A stretch of 64,000 nucleotides of DNA. Source: Legionella sheltonii (GTDB taxonomy: Bacteria > Pseudomonadota > Gammaproteobacteria > Legionellales > Legionellaceae). Under the pieces are notes generated by a model. The model saw only the letters and a program-made list of their open reading frames with translations, ran no database searches and was not told where the DNA came from. Shown piece after piece: positions 1 through 7,821 of this stretch. The DNA is taken from positions 1 to 64,000 of the forward strand of contig NZ_JAPHOQ010000014.1 of NCBI RefSeq assembly GCF_026191355.1, written 5' to 3'. The translations under genes were made by a program, and so were the position numbers. Positions within the stretch are counted from its first letter, which is position 1, and every line of letters begins with the position of its first letter.

Positions 1-144
1 AATGAAACTGATTCAAAGACGTGCTTACGGGTTTAGAAATTTTGAAAATTACAGGTTAAGGGTTAAAGTTTTGTGTTCTTGATTAGTGCCCCCGGAAATG
101 GGGAAGAGCCTAAAGATAGAGGTGGAGAGGAGGAGTATAGGAAT

Positions 145-327
145 ATGAGAATCAATAAAAAGATGGAAAAACTCGAGGGGATTGTAAGTGAACTATCCTC
201 TTCATGTTTAGAAGAGGAAATTCAGTCATTTTATAAGGCGATGCATGAACATAGGCTATTCGGTCTAGAGCAATTTATTATACAAAATATCAAAACAGCC
301 GATAAACCGTTCTTAACACTCCGGTAA
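145..327 (+). CDS. Small hypothetical protein (60 aa)
   Basis: I do not recognise this short, charged, mostly helical protein. It begins [14 protein letters not shown] and has no signal peptide or membrane segment. The frame is open from an earlier start at 73, but the ATG at 145 has a strong purine-rich ribosome site (gaggagga) 7-10 bases upstream and gives a more natural N-terminus. Its last 15 bases overlap the convergent 3' end of sdaA. The start of the window cuts off any upstream partner. Existence as a real gene is plausible but unproven. Confidence 0.45.
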   Translation: MRINKKMEKLEGIVSELSSSCLEEEIQSFYKAMHEHRLFGLEQFIIQNIKTADKPFLTLR

Positions 328-1689
328 ATTAACTGCTAAGCCACCCATAGATGTTTCTTTATAAATACTTTGCATGTCCATCCCCGTTTGCTTCATTGTT
401 TTAATCACTTTATCTAAAGAAATTTGATGTTGACCATCACCAATTAGTGCCATTCGTGTTGCATTAACTGCCTTTACTGCACCCATGGCGTTACGTTCTA
501 TGCATGGTATTTGTACTAAACCCAAAACAGGATCACAGGTCATTCCTAAATGGTGTTCCATTGCGATTTCTGCTGCGTTTTCAACTTGAGCTACAGTGCC
601 ACCAAGAACTGCTGTAAGGCCAGCTGCAGCCATAGACGAGGCAACGCCTACTTCACCTTGGCATCCTACTTCAGCTCCAGAAATAGAAGCACCTTTTTTG
701 TAAAGTATGCCTATCGCAGCCGCAGTGAGAAAATAAGTGTATATGTCCTCATTACTCATTCTATCATGTGCGTGTTGGCAATATTTGAGCACAGCAGGAA
801 TAATACCTGCAGCCCCATTAGTGGGTGCTGTAACGATACGTCCACCCGCTGCATTCTCTTCATTGACTGCCATGGCATAAAGATTGAGCCAGTTCATGAT
901 ATCTGATTGCTCGAAAATGCTTTTTACCCCTTTTTCATTCATGAGCTTTTTATATAAATCAGGGGCACGTCTTTTTAAGTTAAGTCCGCCAGGTAAAATG
1001 CCATCATGCTTGCAACCATTACCAATACAATCATCCATAACCTTGGCAATTGCCAAAATTCCATTATGAATTTCTTCTGTACTGCGCCATGTTTTTTCAT
1101 TAATAAGCATTAATTCCGCAATACTTAAATTATTATTCTGACATAATTCCAAAAGTTGGGCTGCAGTTGAAAATGGATAGGGAGGTGGGTTCGTATCTTC
1201 AGTGGTTTTGGAAAAATCTTCTTCAGTAGTAATAAAACCACCGCCAATTGAGTAATAAACTTGAGCAATTAATAAATTATCTTGGTTATCAAAAGCGGAA
1301 AAACGCATTCCATTAGAATGTTTTGGCAAGAGTTCTTTTTGTAAAAAAAGAAAATCCGTAGATTCATTAAAGTTAATATTTTTTTTGCCTGCTAAATTGA
1401 GAGTATGGGAGCTGAGAATCTCATGCATACGCGGAACCATCGATTCAGGAGCCACAGTCTCAGGTGCTTTGTTCTCTAATCCATTTAAAATGGCTTTATC
1501 TGTTCCATGACCTTTGCCTGTTAAAGCAAGTGAACCATAAAGTTCGGTCTTAACACGTTGTACCTGATTCATGAGCTGCATCTCTTCCAGTAATTTTAAA
1601 AAAGCATTAGCAGCAAGCATAGGACCAACAGTATGGGAGCTTGAAGGACCAATTCCAATGGAAAATAAATCAAATACACTGATGTTCAT
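313..1689 (-). CDS. sdaA: L-serine dehydratase, single-chain iron-sulfur type
   Basis: Deaminates L-serine to pyruvate and ammonia in the cytoplasm using a [4Fe-4S] cluster. Serine is a major carbon source for Legionella, so this is a central catabolic enzyme. The 458 residues carry the beta domain with the SSSHTVGP motif near residues 16-23, and the catalytic alpha domain with TAPTNGAAG near 287-295. Cys343, Cys385 and Cys396 fall exactly at the cluster-ligand positions reported for the L. pneumophila enzyme. The protein ends in Cys458, the residue known there to insert into the active site as an intrinsic competitive inhibitor. The gene is divergent from mip, with about 300 bases between them. 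Start ATG chosen because the N-terminus MNISVFDLF is canonical. Confidence 0.96.
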   Translation of the reverse strand: MNISVFDLFSIGIGPSSSHTVGPMLAANAFLKLLEEMQLMNQVQRVKTELYGSLALTGKGHGTDKAILNGLENKAPETVAPESMVPRMHEILSSHTLNLAGKKNINFNESTDFLFLQKELLPKHSNGMRFSAFDNQDNLLIAQVYYSIGGGFITTEEDFSKTTEDTNPPPYPFSTAAQLLELCQNNNLSIAELMLINEKTWRSTEEIHNGILAIAKVMDDCIGNGCKHDGILPGGLNLKRRAPDLYKKLMNEKGVKSIFEQSDIMNWLNLYAMAVNEENAAGGRIVTAPTNGAAGIIPAVLKYCQHAHDRMSNEDIYTYFLTAAAIGILYKKGASISGAEVGCQGEVGVASSMAAAGLTAVLGGTVAQVENAAEIAMEHHLGMTCDPVLGLVQIPCIERNAMGAVKAVNATRMALIGDGQHQISLDKVIKTMKQTGMDMQSIYKETSMGGLAVNLPEC

Positions 1690-1922
1690 GGGGGTTAATC
1701 TCTAGTTACAATTAGTGCAAAGTGTAGAGGGATCTGAGTTATTTGTCTATTTTAATTATAGTGAACCTATTGACTTTCGGTGCGTCCCGTCTTCGCTGTT
1801 ACATAGTGCTGCCAGGGATATGCATTTAAGGATAGTCATGAATCCAATGAACTTTGTAATATAATTACAATTAATCGCATTTAAATACTGGTAATTTCAC
1901 GTGAATTTAGGCAGAATTATGA

Positions 1923-1967
1923 TGCATTTTAGAATGCAATATCTTCCATAACAAATGGAGAAGATAT
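1923..1967 (+). promoter_or_regulatory. Tandem hairpins in the mip leader
   Basis: Two adjacent inverted repeats lie just upstream of mip. One is tgcatt/aatgca at 1923-1938. The other is atatcttccat at 1939-1949 facing atggagaagatat at 1955-1967, with a two-base bulge. They end about 17 bases before the mip ribosome site. They may structure the mRNA leader or be operator sites; no function can be assigned from sequence. The rest of the 309-base sdaA-mip gap shows no clear sigma-70 promoter to me. Confidence 0.35.
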
Positions 1968-1998
1968 GCACAACAGAAAGACTAAAAGGGGATTCTTT

Positions 1999-2700
1999 AT
2001 GAAGATGAAATTGGTCACTGCGGCCATTATGGGGCTGGCAATGTCTACTGCAATGGCTGCTACTGATGCTACATCGCTTGTTACGGATAAAGATAAATTA
2101 TCTTATAGTATTGGTGCTGATTTAGGAAAAAACTTCAAAAATCAAGGTATTGATATTAATCCGGACGCATTAGCTAAAGGAATGCAAGATGGAATGTCTG
2201 GTGCCCAATTGATTTTGACCGAACAACAAATGAAAGATGTTCTGAATAAATTTCAGAAAGATTTGATGGCAAAGCGCAGCGCCGAGTTCAATAAAAAAGC
2301 TGAAGAGAACAAAGCTAAAGGTGAAGCGTTCTTATCAACAAACAAATCAAAATCCGGTGTCGTTGTATTGCCAAGTGGTTTGCAATATAAAATTATTGAA
2401 GCGGGTACAGGAGCTAAGCCAGGCAAATCTGATACAGTAACAGTTGAATATACTGGTACTTTAATTGATGGTACTGTATTTGATAGCACTGAAAAAGCAG
2501 GTAAGCCAGCGACATTCCAAGTATCACAAGTAATACCTGGTTGGACCGAAGCATTACAATTAATGCCTGCTGGTTCTACTTGGGAAATTTTCGTACCTTC
2601 AGAGTTAGCTTATGGCCCACGTAGTGTTGGTGGTCCTATCGGTCCAAATGAAACTTTAATTTTCAAAATTCATTTGATCTCCGTTAAAAAAGCTGCCTAA
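1999..2700 (+). CDS. mip: Mip, FKBP-type peptidyl-prolyl cis-trans isomerase
   Basis: Macrophage infectivity potentiator, an exported dimeric prolyl isomerase that promotes early intracellular infection in Legionella. The start at 1999 ([12 protein letters not shown]) is preferred over the in-frame ATG at 1966. It has the aaagggga ribosome site and gives 233 residues, the usual Mip length. A signal peptide ends at AMA|ATD near residue 20. An N-terminal dimerisation region (21-60) is followed by a long Lys/Glu-rich connecting helix (about 70-115) and a C-terminal FKBP domain (about 125-230). That domain contains [28 protein letters not shown] and [15 protein letters not shown], all typical of the active site. 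The gene looks monocistronic, with a terminator-like hairpin behind it. Confidence 0.97.
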   Translation: MKMKLVTAAIMGLAMSTAMAATDATSLVTDKDKLSYSIGADLGKNFKNQGIDINPDALAKGMQDGMSGAQLILTEQQMKDVLNKFQKDLMAKRSAEFNKKAEENKAKGEAFLSTNKSKSGVVVLPSGLQYKIIEAGTGAKPGKSDTVTVEYTGTLIDGTVFDSTEKAGKPATFQVSQVIPGWTEALQLMPAGSTWEIFVPSELAYGPRSVGGPIGPNETLIFKIHLISVKKAA

Positions 2701-2732
2701 TCAATGAGAAGGGAATTTCCCTCCCTATCGTA

Positions 2733-2768
2733 CCTCACTTCTGAAAGACGGAGTGAGGTTTTCTTTCA
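2733..2768 (+). terminator. Rho-independent terminator after mip
   Basis: A 7-bp stem cctcact/agtgagg (2733-2739 with 2752-2758) is followed at once by a T-rich run, 33 bases after the mip stop codon. It separates mip from the following permease gene. Confidence 0.75.
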
Positions 2769-2802
2769 AGATCAATTTTTCCGCCTTTGAGAGCTCCGCA
2801 AA

Positions 2803-4062
2803 ATGAATAAACGACTATTTATTGTTTTCATTTTAGGTTTTTCTTCTGGCTTGCCTATGGCGTTAATCAGCAGTACCTTACAGGCATGGTTTGCATACAG
2901 CGGGATGTCCGTTTTTGCTACCGGAACTTTAAGTTTAATTAGTTTGCCCTATGCTTACCGTATTTTCTGGGGACCTATTTTAGACCGATACTCTCTCTTT
3001 AGTATGGGTAAAAGACGAAGTTGGATTTTAAGTATGCAATTTTTATTGCTTCTTGGATTTAACTTAATGGCGTGGTTTACTCCAGAGCAATATCCTAAAT
3101 TAATGGCTTTTTTGGCTTTGATTTTAGCGTGCTTTTCTGCCACCCAAGATGTAGCTATTGATGCGCATAGAGCAGAATATTTACCAGTCAGCGAACATGC
3201 TTTGGGAGCTTCTTTAGCAGTATTAGGCTATCGGATCGCGTTATTGTTGTCAGGTGGTTTGGCTTTAGTTATGGCACAAAAATTCGGTTGGGCTTATACC
3301 TACCGTTTTATGGGGCTCATAATGATTGCGGGCATGCTTGCGGTTTTCTTTAGTGAGGAACCCAGTGTTGACATCAAAGAGAAGAGTAATTTTGCCTTAT
3401 CTTTTCTCGCTCCTGTCAAGGAATTGATATTTCGTCCAGGAGTTATCCCACTATTACTGTTTATTTTTTGTTATAAGTTAGGTGAAGCGTTTACAACGAC
3501 TACCAGTGGTATTGTTATGCCTTTTTTAATTCAAGGGCTTGGTTTTTCTTTAGAGACCATAGGCTACATTAATAAAATGCTAGGAGTCGGTTCCATTTTA
3601 CTTGGCGGCTTGTGTGCAGGATTTTTATTGATGCGCTATTCGCTGTATCGCTCGTTACTGATCTTTGGATTATTGCAAGCATTAACCAATGTCCTATTTG
3701 TTGCTTTAGCCATGATAGGAAAAAATATTACATTATTGGCAATTGCAGTATTTTTTGATAATTTTGCAGCGGGAATGGGGTCTACAGCGCTTGTTGCTTT
3801 ATTCATGCGTTTAGTTGACAAACAGTATACTGGAACTCAATTTTCGATGCTTGTTGCTCTTTCTACATTACCTCGTATTCTCTCAGGACCTGTTGCAGCA
3901 ACGATTCAAATAGCCATAGGCTGGGTAGGTTTGTATCAACTCTCCATTTTATTTGCGCTACTCTTCATTCCTTTTTTAATTATGATTAAAGAGCAAACAA
4001 AAGAAAATCGACAAAACGTAAATGCCTTAGAGAAAGAGGGTGAATTGAATCCCATTAGGTAA
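2803..4062 (+). CDS. AmpG-like MFS permease
   Basis: A 419-residue major facilitator protein with about 12 hydrophobic segments. The N-terminus (GFSSGLPMALISSTLQAW) followed by LISLPYAYRIFWGPILDRY matches the AmpG muropeptide permease family. That family imports anhydro-muropeptides from the periplasm for cell-wall recycling. Legionella genomes carry several AmpG-like paralogues whose substrates are not all established, so the substrate is inferred. The hydrophilic tail after residue 400 is short. It lies behind the mip terminator and probably has its own promoter in the 40-base gap. Confidence 0.82.
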   Translation: MNKRLFIVFILGFSSGLPMALISSTLQAWFAYSGMSVFATGTLSLISLPYAYRIFWGPILDRYSLFSMGKRRSWILSMQFLLLLGFNLMAWFTPEQYPKLMAFLALILACFSATQDVAIDAHRAEYLPVSEHALGASLAVLGYRIALLLSGGLALVMAQKFGWAYTYRFMGLIMIAGMLAVFFSEEPSVDIKEKSNFALSFLAPVKELIFRPGVIPLLLFIFCYKLGEAFTTTTSGIVMPFLIQGLGFSLETIGYINKMLGVGSILLGGLCAGFLLMRYSLYRSLLIFGLLQALTNVLFVALAMIGKNITLLAIAVFFDNFAAGMGSTALVALFMRLVDKQYTGTQFSMLVALSTLPRILSGPVAATIQIAIGWVGLYQLSILFALLFIPFLIMIKEQTKENRQNVNALEKEGELNPIR

Positions 4063-4109
4063 ATGGTCACTCTGCATCAAAGAATGGTGGTACATCTTAA
4101 ATGAAATCC

Positions 4110-4155
4110 TTTTGAAAAATACTCACATAGTTCATCTATGCTCCCTTTTTCAAAA
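4110..4155. repeat. Intergenic palindrome with ATACTCACATA core
   Basis: Perfect 10-bp arms ttttgaaaaa (4110-4119) and tttttcaaaa (4146-4155) flank a core reading atactcacatagttcatc. The same kind of core sits inside the larger palindrome at 55309-55394, so this is a dispersed repeat family. It lies between convergent genes and could also terminate transcription. Confidence 0.6.
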
Positions 4156-4211
4156 AAATTCGTTCAACCTGTACTGAAATTCGATCCTTCTTCAAAGTTT
4201 TGATATACATG

Positions 4212-5435
4212 TTACATATATTTTTTATTTAGTTTGATAATAATGCCACTGACTCCCACTAAGAGTATTCCAATGATAATCAAGGTAATCGGCCACCCTA
4301 TGGTGTGGGGGAAGTGTTGGCTTGAAAAATACAAAATAAAGCACAGGGTGGCCAAACTTGCGATGAAGAGTAAAACGCGGCTGCTTTCTATAATTGCCAT
4401 ATATATTAATCCACAAGCTAAACCTAAGTAGAGGATTTCATAAGGTTTATCTTTAACGACATCGAATGTTACAGAGAGTAGTACGACCGAGGATATGAAA
4501 AAGAGTAATCCAGCAATACTTTGGTATTTTGAATGATTTATAAATGAACTGACTGCTAGTAATGAACTACTGAGTACAAACCATTGTAAACGTTCTGATA
4601 TCCCCAGTAATTCAAATGTTGCGAGGAAAAAAGAATAGAGGAAAACCAACGTGATAAAAGCAAGTACGGTCAGTCTTGTGCTGATAAATGTAATGCCATA
4701 TTGTAAAAAGAGTATAAAACTTACAAAGAGTACCCCCCATGTCGGCATCAGCATCGAAGTATATTGTGATACAAGAGTGAGCAAGCCACCAGCTTCAAGA
4801 ACTGCGGCAACAAGAAACAAAGGAGCGCTCATTTTGGATGATTTGTCTTGATGGTAAAGACCCAGAATAAAAGTTAAAAATCCAAAACCTAGATTTAAAA
4901 AAATTCGATTACTCTCTGTTGTACAGGAAAAAAGGATACTTCCAAATACAACCGTAGCGATTGCAAGAATGAATGTCTTATCCCATATAATTGCAAGATG
5001 TTGATGGGTGAAGTAGATAATGACTATGATGAATAACCACCCTATTGGCAGAAGCGTAGGATACTCTTGCAATAAGATGACAAGTCCCGTTGGTTCAAGG
5101 AATAAGGCGATCAGCAAGAATGGCGTCGCAGCTTTTTGATAATTGGGGTGTTTGAAGCATAAAAATGCCAAAATATAGGACGAGAAGCCAAAACCTAAAG
5201 TTAAGGTCACACGTTCGTAGATATTGAATTCTTCCCATTTCATCACAATCAGTGCGCAAATCCCTGCAAAGATTAGGATGCCACCTAGATAACTGTACAG
5301 CTTATTTAGCCAGCTGGTTTGATCTGTTGGGCTTGTAGATTGATTCGGTTTCAATGCGATAGCTATTTCTTTAATTTCAATTTGATATTGCTTGGCAAGA
5401 TCAACGATTTGTTGTAACGCTTGCTCTTTATTCAT
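4212..5435 (-). CDS. DUF2157-like polytopic membrane protein
   Basis: A 407-residue inner-membrane protein. A hydrophilic N-terminal helix-rich segment of about 45 residues (MNKEQALQQIVDLAKQY) precedes roughly 11-12 hydrophobic segments. The sequence SYLGGILIFAGICALI at the first membrane helix followed by W-E-F is typical of DUF2157 proteins. The biochemical role of that family is unknown. Its ATG overlaps the stop of the upstream 195-residue gene by 4 bases, so the two are translationally coupled and probably form a membrane complex. The family call is from pattern recognition only. Confidence 0.65.
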   Translation of the reverse strand: MNKEQALQQIVDLAKQYQIEIKEIAIALKPNQSTSPTDQTSWLNKLYSYLGGILIFAGICALIVMKWEEFNIYERVTLTLGFGFSSYILAFLCFKHPNYQKAATPFLLIALFLEPTGLVILLQEYPTLLPIGWLFIIVIIYFTHQHLAIIWDKTFILAIATVVFGSILFSCTTESNRIFLNLGFGFLTFILGLYHQDKSSKMSAPLFLVAAVLEAGGLLTLVSQYTSMLMPTWGVLFVSFILFLQYGITFISTRLTVLAFITLVFLYSFFLATFELLGISERLQWFVLSSSLLAVSSFINHSKYQSIAGLLFFISSVVLLSVTFDVVKDKPYEILYLGLACGLIYMAIIESSRVLLFIASLATLCFILYFSSQHFPHTIGWPITLIIIGILLVGVSGIIIKLNKKYM

Positions 5436-6019
5436 GGTTTAATCCAGCCAATAAATTGGACATTACTCGAAGTAAAATACCGTCCTAAACTAGGGTTGGA
5501 TAATTTAAAGCACGTAGCGTCTTTTTTAAGACATATATAATTGTTTTTATAGTTATTACCAATTAGCAGATCAGACAACAATCCAGTATTTAAATTATTA
5601 TTGTCAGTATACAAAATATAGCCATCAGGAGACTCCAGTGATGTATCCAGTGTAAATTGTTGGGCTGATTGCACCGCTTCTTCTTTGAAACTTGAGTTAT
5701 CTTTAAAATTAGGGAAATCTAAAGGGAGTTCACGTACTTTTTGTGTTTTTGCATCAAAGAAGTAGAGTTTTTTTATTCCCCAATAATTATTTTGAGTTTT
5801 TGAGTATTGAGCCACCAATTTATCATTTTTAACGATTAGATTCACTTGCACCGGAAAGGAACCTGATGAGGAGTCCAAGACAGAAAATAGCAGACCATAA
5901 TGTGGTGGATCAGTTTTTAAAAAAGAAAGATTTGAAATAACAAATACAAGCATAAGTAGAATGGGTAATGAAAGTCCTGCTATCAAAGTCAGATGACTCT
6001 TAATCCACTTAGTCGACAT
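5432..6019 (-). CDS. Membrane-anchored hypothetical protein, partner of the DUF2157-like gene
   Basis: 195 residues with one N-terminal transmembrane helix (residues 11-32) and a C-terminal domain predicted outside the cytoplasm. In other bacteria DUF2157/DUF4401 membrane genes are often followed or preceded by a small anchored protein of the GDYXXLXY group. This protein has the right size and position, but I cannot see that signature clearly (it reads TDPPHYGLLFSVLD). It is first in the two-gene minus-strand unit. Function unknown. Confidence 0.55.
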   Translation of the reverse strand: MSTKWIKSHLTLIAGLSLPILLMLVFVISNLSFLKTDPPHYGLLFSVLDSSSGSFPVQVNLIVKNDKLVAQYSKTQNNYWGIKKLYFFDAKTQKVRELPLDFPNFKDNSSFKEEAVQSAQQFTLDTSLESPDGYILYTDNNNLNTGLLSDLLIGNNYKNNYICLKKDATCFKLSNPSLGRYFTSSNVQFIGWIKP

Positions 6020-6219
6020 CTTAATTCCTTAAGTTGCGTAAAGCACATGTCATTCTTCTTTATAGTATAGGCTGGTTTTATTTTTTAGTTTAAAAAGATA
6101 GTAATATGTAGTTTTGAAGGTTAATTTGGAATTTAGAAGTCTTTAATTATTTTTAAAAATCACGTTGCTTATGGATTTTAAGAAGGGAGGTGAGGTCTAG
6201 AAAATAAATAACTTAAAAT

Positions 6220-6305
6220 GGTACCTAGGGTGGGACTCGAACCCACACGGTGTCACCACCACCGGATTTTGAATCCGGCGCGTCTACCAATTCCGCCACC
6301 CAGGC
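6220..6305 (-). tRNA. tRNA-Leu (anticodon CAA)
   Basis: Read on the minus strand, the acceptor arm GCCTGGG pairs with CCTAGGT. The anticodon stem CCGGA/TCCGG encloses the loop TTCAAAA, giving anticodon CAA. A long variable arm typical of class II tRNAs and a T-arm (GTGGG TTCGAGT CCCAC) follow, and the CCA end is encoded. Length is 86 bases. Small accessory-looking genes lie immediately on its 5' side, between it and nadA. I did not find a duplicated tRNA end (att site). Confidence 0.95.
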
Positions 6306-6398
6306 ATTTGAGCGGCCATTATAACAAAGAAATAAATTCTCACAATGGGTTTTAGTATATTATTATTTAAAAAATAGCTAATTATAAAAGTGGGTGTT

Positions 6399-6773
6399 AT
6401 GAGGCAATATCATTTTATTTTTTTTAGTTTTTTTCTTGCGCAATTTGTTGGGGTTGGTTATGCGACGAATTGTCCTGATCCGCAAACGACTTCATTAAAA
6501 TGGGGCGTGCCCCCAGCTCCGTGGACTGTCAATCCTTATTCACCTAATCCTCCACAAGGAGATGTGAATACCTATTTTGTTCGGGCGAATATTTTAGTTG
6601 CTGGTTATGGACAAGGAGTGGTTTGTACTTATAGGAATTCTTTGGGTGAATACTCCATTTGGTGGCAGGCCTTAACTAAAATCCCATCGCGTCAGGATTA
6701 CAGTTGGATTGAGACATTAAATGGTTTTGTTTGTACTCAGGGATTGGAGCAATGTCAATTCTATACAGCATGA
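6399..6773 (+). CDS. Small secreted hypothetical protein
   Basis: 124 residues. The signal peptide (MRQYHFIFFSFFLAQFVGVGYA) is followed by a mature domain of about 100 residues with four cysteines, rich in Trp, Tyr and Pro. An alternative GTG start lies at 6390, but the ATG gives a cleaner signal peptide. The CPDP start of the mature part, the WGVPP.PW segment and the late FVCTQ recall small secreted proteins such as DUF3757, known in Legionella and Coxiella. I regard that as a weak resemblance. It is the first of three small plus-strand genes beside tRNA-Leu. Confidence 0.6.
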   Translation: MRQYHFIFFSFFLAQFVGVGYATNCPDPQTTSLKWGVPPAPWTVNPYSPNPPQGDVNTYFVRANILVAGYGQGVVCTYRNSLGEYSIWWQALTKIPSRQDYSWIETLNGFVCTQGLEQCQFYTA

Positions 6774-6873
6774 TTTAAATTATGGCTATGGTGAGCGGAT
6801 TATCCATAGAGTTGGTTAATTTATGTACTAAAATAACTATATGTTATGTTTAGTCATCTAAGGAGTCATGATT

Positions 6874-7125
6874 ATGGATTTCAGTACACTTACAAGCCAA
6901 AGCCCCAAAGTGATGGCAGTAATGGAAGCGATTAAAAACGATCCTAACTTTTTTAGTGAATTAAAAGATGATCCACAACAAGCATTAAGTAAAATTGGTG
7001 TGGAACTCAATGAAGAGGAAATGGGTATCGTTCAAAAACTGGGTGACTTACGAGAGCTCGAAGCAGAGGCTGAAGGCTTTTTTGCCAAGATTAAAGGACT
7101 TTTTGGGTTTAAAGAAGGCAATTAA
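6874..7125 (+). CDS. NHLP-clan leader-like small protein
   Basis: 83 residues. The start at 6874 (MDFSTLTSQS) is chosen because AGGAG at 6861-6865 is 8 bases away; the in-frame ATG at 6868 would be only 2 bases from it. Residues 15-55 (MAVMEAIKNDPNFFSEL, then DDPQQALSKIGVELNEEE) match the general pattern of nitrile-hydratase-leader-like proteins (Os1348 or Franean1_4349 type). These have a short helical domain with a D-P-x-x-A-L...G-hydrophobic-x-L-x-x-E-E motif, used as leader sequences for modified peptides. The last 20 residues (GFFAKIKGLFGFKEGN at the end) would form an amphipathic helix. No modifying enzyme or transporter is adjacent. It could equally be a stand-alone small protein. Confidence 0.6.
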   Translation: MDFSTLTSQSPKVMAVMEAIKNDPNFFSELKDDPQQALSKIGVELNEEEMGIVQKLGDLRELEAEAEGFFAKIKGLFGFKEGN

Positions 7126-7262
7126 GTTTAAAGCAAATTATGCGTGTAACTTATTTGTGGATATTAGTTTTGTATGTCCATACTCAGGGGTATAAACCCT
7201 TGTGTCGTTTTAATAAATATGGTCTATATTATTAATGTCATAGACGAAAATGGAGTTTTCAA

Positions 7263-7736
7263 ATGAAAAATACTAATAGGGCATCCAGATGGGTAAACCA
7301 GCTTATTGCTGTTCTTTTTTTAGTGAGTAGTCCGTTAGCGGTATATGCGGCATGTTGTTCAGGGCATGGCGGGGTTGCCTCCTGTAATAAAACGACTGGG
7401 TTTCAAATGTGTAAGGATGGTACGGCGTCACCAACGTGTAAGTGTAAGAAAGAAAAGCCTACAACAACGACTAAGCAAAAAACTACCAAAACAACAACTG
7501 CTACTCCTCCGACTACTACAAATACTACGACAACTACAACCAAACCTAAAACTCACTGGTGGAGTGGAAAATCGACTACTACTAAACCTACAACCAGTAC
7601 AACAAGTACTACAACCAACGGTACAAGTAATAAAGGTTGTTGTTCGAAACATGGTGGGGTAGGTCAATGCAATAAATCTACTGGTTATCTAACTTGTAAA
7701 GATGGCTCCCAATCACCTAGCTGTGCTTGTCATTAA
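7263..7736 (+). CDS. Secreted Cys-rich protein with two CC-HGG modules and Thr-rich linker
   Basis: 157 residues. A signal peptide cleaves near VYA|ACC (residue 29). Two copies of a six-cysteine module of about 31 residues follow (31-62 and 126-156), each with the pattern CCS-HGGV-C-TG-CKDG-SP-C-C. Between them lies a low-complexity linker of about 60 residues, mostly Thr with Lys and Pro. Exported small disulfide-rich modules with flexible linkers suggest an extracellular or surface protein; function unknown. A related two-module protein is encoded at 34536-34883. The repetitive ac(a/t) codons make this linker prone to slippage, so length may vary between strains. Confidence 0.75.
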   Translation: MKNTNRASRWVNQLIAVLFLVSSPLAVYAACCSGHGGVASCNKTTGFQMCKDGTASPTCKCKKEKPTTTTKQKTTKTTTATPPTTTNTTTTTTKPKTHWWSGKSTTTKPTTSTTSTTTNGTSNKGCCSKHGGVGQCNKSTGYLTCKDGSQSPSCACH

Positions 7737-7774
7737 GGTCACCATGAACTTACTGATAATTTCTACTCAAATAT

Positions 7775-7796
7775 AGCCAAGCGGTTACGCTTGGCT
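7775..7796. terminator. Terminator-like hairpin between convergent genes
   Basis: A perfect 9-bp stem agccaagcg/cgcttggct with a 4-base loop lies between the Cys-rich gene (ending 7736) and the nadA stop (7822). There is no strong T-run on either side, so it may be a weak bidirectional terminator. Confidence 0.5.
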
Positions 7797-7821
7797 GCAC
7801 TGTACAGGTTTAGTGAAAGAA

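Noticed and set aside
6868..6873. Upstream ATG as start of the NHLP-like gene
   Set aside because: Only 2 bases from the AGGAG; the ATG at 6874 has an 8-base spacing.
7459..7620. CRISPR-like or tandem repeat array
   Set aside because: The repetitive ac(a/t) DNA is the coding Thr-rich linker, without regular spacers.
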